Assembly (NCBI GenBank): GCA_017561615.1
Contig: JAFZBT010000047.1
Location: 1 to 5,600, forward strand
Length of the DNA stretch: 5,600 bases
Reading direction: 5' to 3'
From: Erysipelotrichaceae bacterium
Lineage (GTDB): Bacteria > Bacillota_I > Bacilli_A > Erysipelotrichales > Erysipelotrichaceae
Shown here: positions 5,153 to 5,600 of the stretch, one piece after another
Layout of the letters: every line of letters begins with the position of its first letter
Numbering within the stretch: position 1 is the first letter of the stretch
Translations under genes and position numbers: made by a program
Notes under the pieces: model-generated
What the model was told of the DNA's origin: nothing
The model's input: the letters and a program-made list of their open reading frames with translations, nothing else
The model's database searches: none

Positions 5153-5600
5153 CTAGAAGTTTGGCTGAGGCTGCGGATCATTGAGATGGGAGTCGATGAT
5201 GTCCCGGACGCTTTCCAGGGCGATCCGCTGCATGGCGGTCAGAGCCGACGAGCTTCTCACCGAACAGCAGCGCTTGCCGAAGCGCAGGTCCAGACAGACA
5301 CAGGGATCGGGATCGGTCATGTCGGGCTTGCCGGCATATTCCAGATCGTTTTCCTTCCATAGTTCCTCAAGTTCGTCAAAGATGTCAGCGGAAAGCAGGC
5401 GGGTAAGCGTGCGGAAGTTCTTGCGGTCATAGTATTCCAGAGCTACCGATTCGTCCTGATTGAGCAGCAGGTAGGCCTGGAAGGTACACATTCCGCCTTC
5501 AATGATGCGGTAGCTGACGCCGTTAAGATGGTTGCCGGCATCGGCGACCATGGCGCCGGAGTAGCGGTAGAACAGCCTGATCAGCTGCTGGACGAAGTCA
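5153..5600 (-). CDS. Hypothetical protein (N-terminal part beyond window)
   Basis: The frame stays open to the right edge: before the first in-frame ATG (5551) it reads DFVQQLIRLFYRYSGA, so 5551 is probably internal and the gene begins outside the window. At least 148 residues are visible. I do not recognise the family. It appears soluble, with no TM segment. The visible order is: a beta-rich start (YRYSGAM, GVSYRIIEGG, TFQAYLLLNQDESVALEYYD), an acidic helix (SADIFDELEELWKENDLEY), a Cys-containing strand region (DPCVCLDLRFGKRCC), then a C-terminal helix (MQRIALESVRDIIDSHL) and a Pro/Asn tail. This layout generally resembles small Firmicute proteins with a 'YSG-' start and a helix after an 'ELEEL' segment, but no function follows. 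It has its own terminator and converges on the MFS gene. Confidence 0.75.
   Translation of the reverse strand, partial: DFVQQLIRLFYRYSGAMVADAGNHLNGVSYRIIEGGMCTFQAYLLLNQDESVALEYYDRKNFRTLTRLLSADIFDELEELWKENDLEYAGKPDMTDPDPCVCLDLRFGKRCCSVRSSSALTAMQRIALESVRDIIDSHLNDPQPQPNF

Noticed and set aside
5120..5432. Plus-strand ORFs at 5120-5362 and 5181-5432
   Set aside because: They are opposite the minus-strand gene, which has a fitting terminator, and their sequences look like antisense translation.

Overview
The window looks like chromosomal DNA from a Gram-positive bacterium of the Firmicutes, most likely a gut anaerobe of the Erysipelotrichia/Clostridia type. The reasons are strong AGGAGG-type ribosome binding sites, a CIRCE operator in front of an Hsp20 gene, an XRE regulator of a type common in those groups, and compact U-tract intrinsic terminators. 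Species cannot be named from sequence alone. I see no mobile element, CRISPR array, rRNA or tRNA. Four complete genes and two edge-truncated genes fill the window, and no gene-free stretch exceeds 300 bases.

Left block (1-2361, + strand): a 5'-truncated transcriptional regulator with an N-terminal XRE helix-turn-helix and a long TPR-like helical body overlaps by 8 bases, in an ATGAATGA junction, the start of a 12-TM MFS exporter of the macrolide-efflux/DHA3 type. They look like a translationally coupled sensor-exporter pair. The 45-base gap to the next, convergent gene holds part of a minus-strand intrinsic terminator and a 15-bp palindrome very close to a Fur box.

Middle block (2407-3481): a small unknown three-TM membrane protein (minus strand) diverges from an Hsp20 small heat-shock protein gene (plus strand). 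The region between them is dense. The membrane protein has a TATAAT box so close to its ATG, with no Shine-Dalgarno, that its mRNA is predicted to be leaderless. hsp20 has a promoter whose -35 overlaps a near-perfect CIRCE (HrcA operator), then an unusually long, hairpin-rich leader of about 120 nt, and a strong terminator after the gene.

Right block (3482-5600): a monocistronic MFS symporter-type transporter with its own promoter, ribosome binding site and perfect-palindrome terminator converges on a minus-strand gene of unknown function. That gene runs off the right edge and has its own oppositely oriented terminator.

This is mostly ordinary core/accessory sequence. The points worth a second look are the leaderless gene, the CIRCE-controlled stand-alone hsp20 with a structured leader, the misplaced Fur-like palindrome, and the coupled XRE-TPR/MFS pair. 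I found no clearly new multi-gene system.
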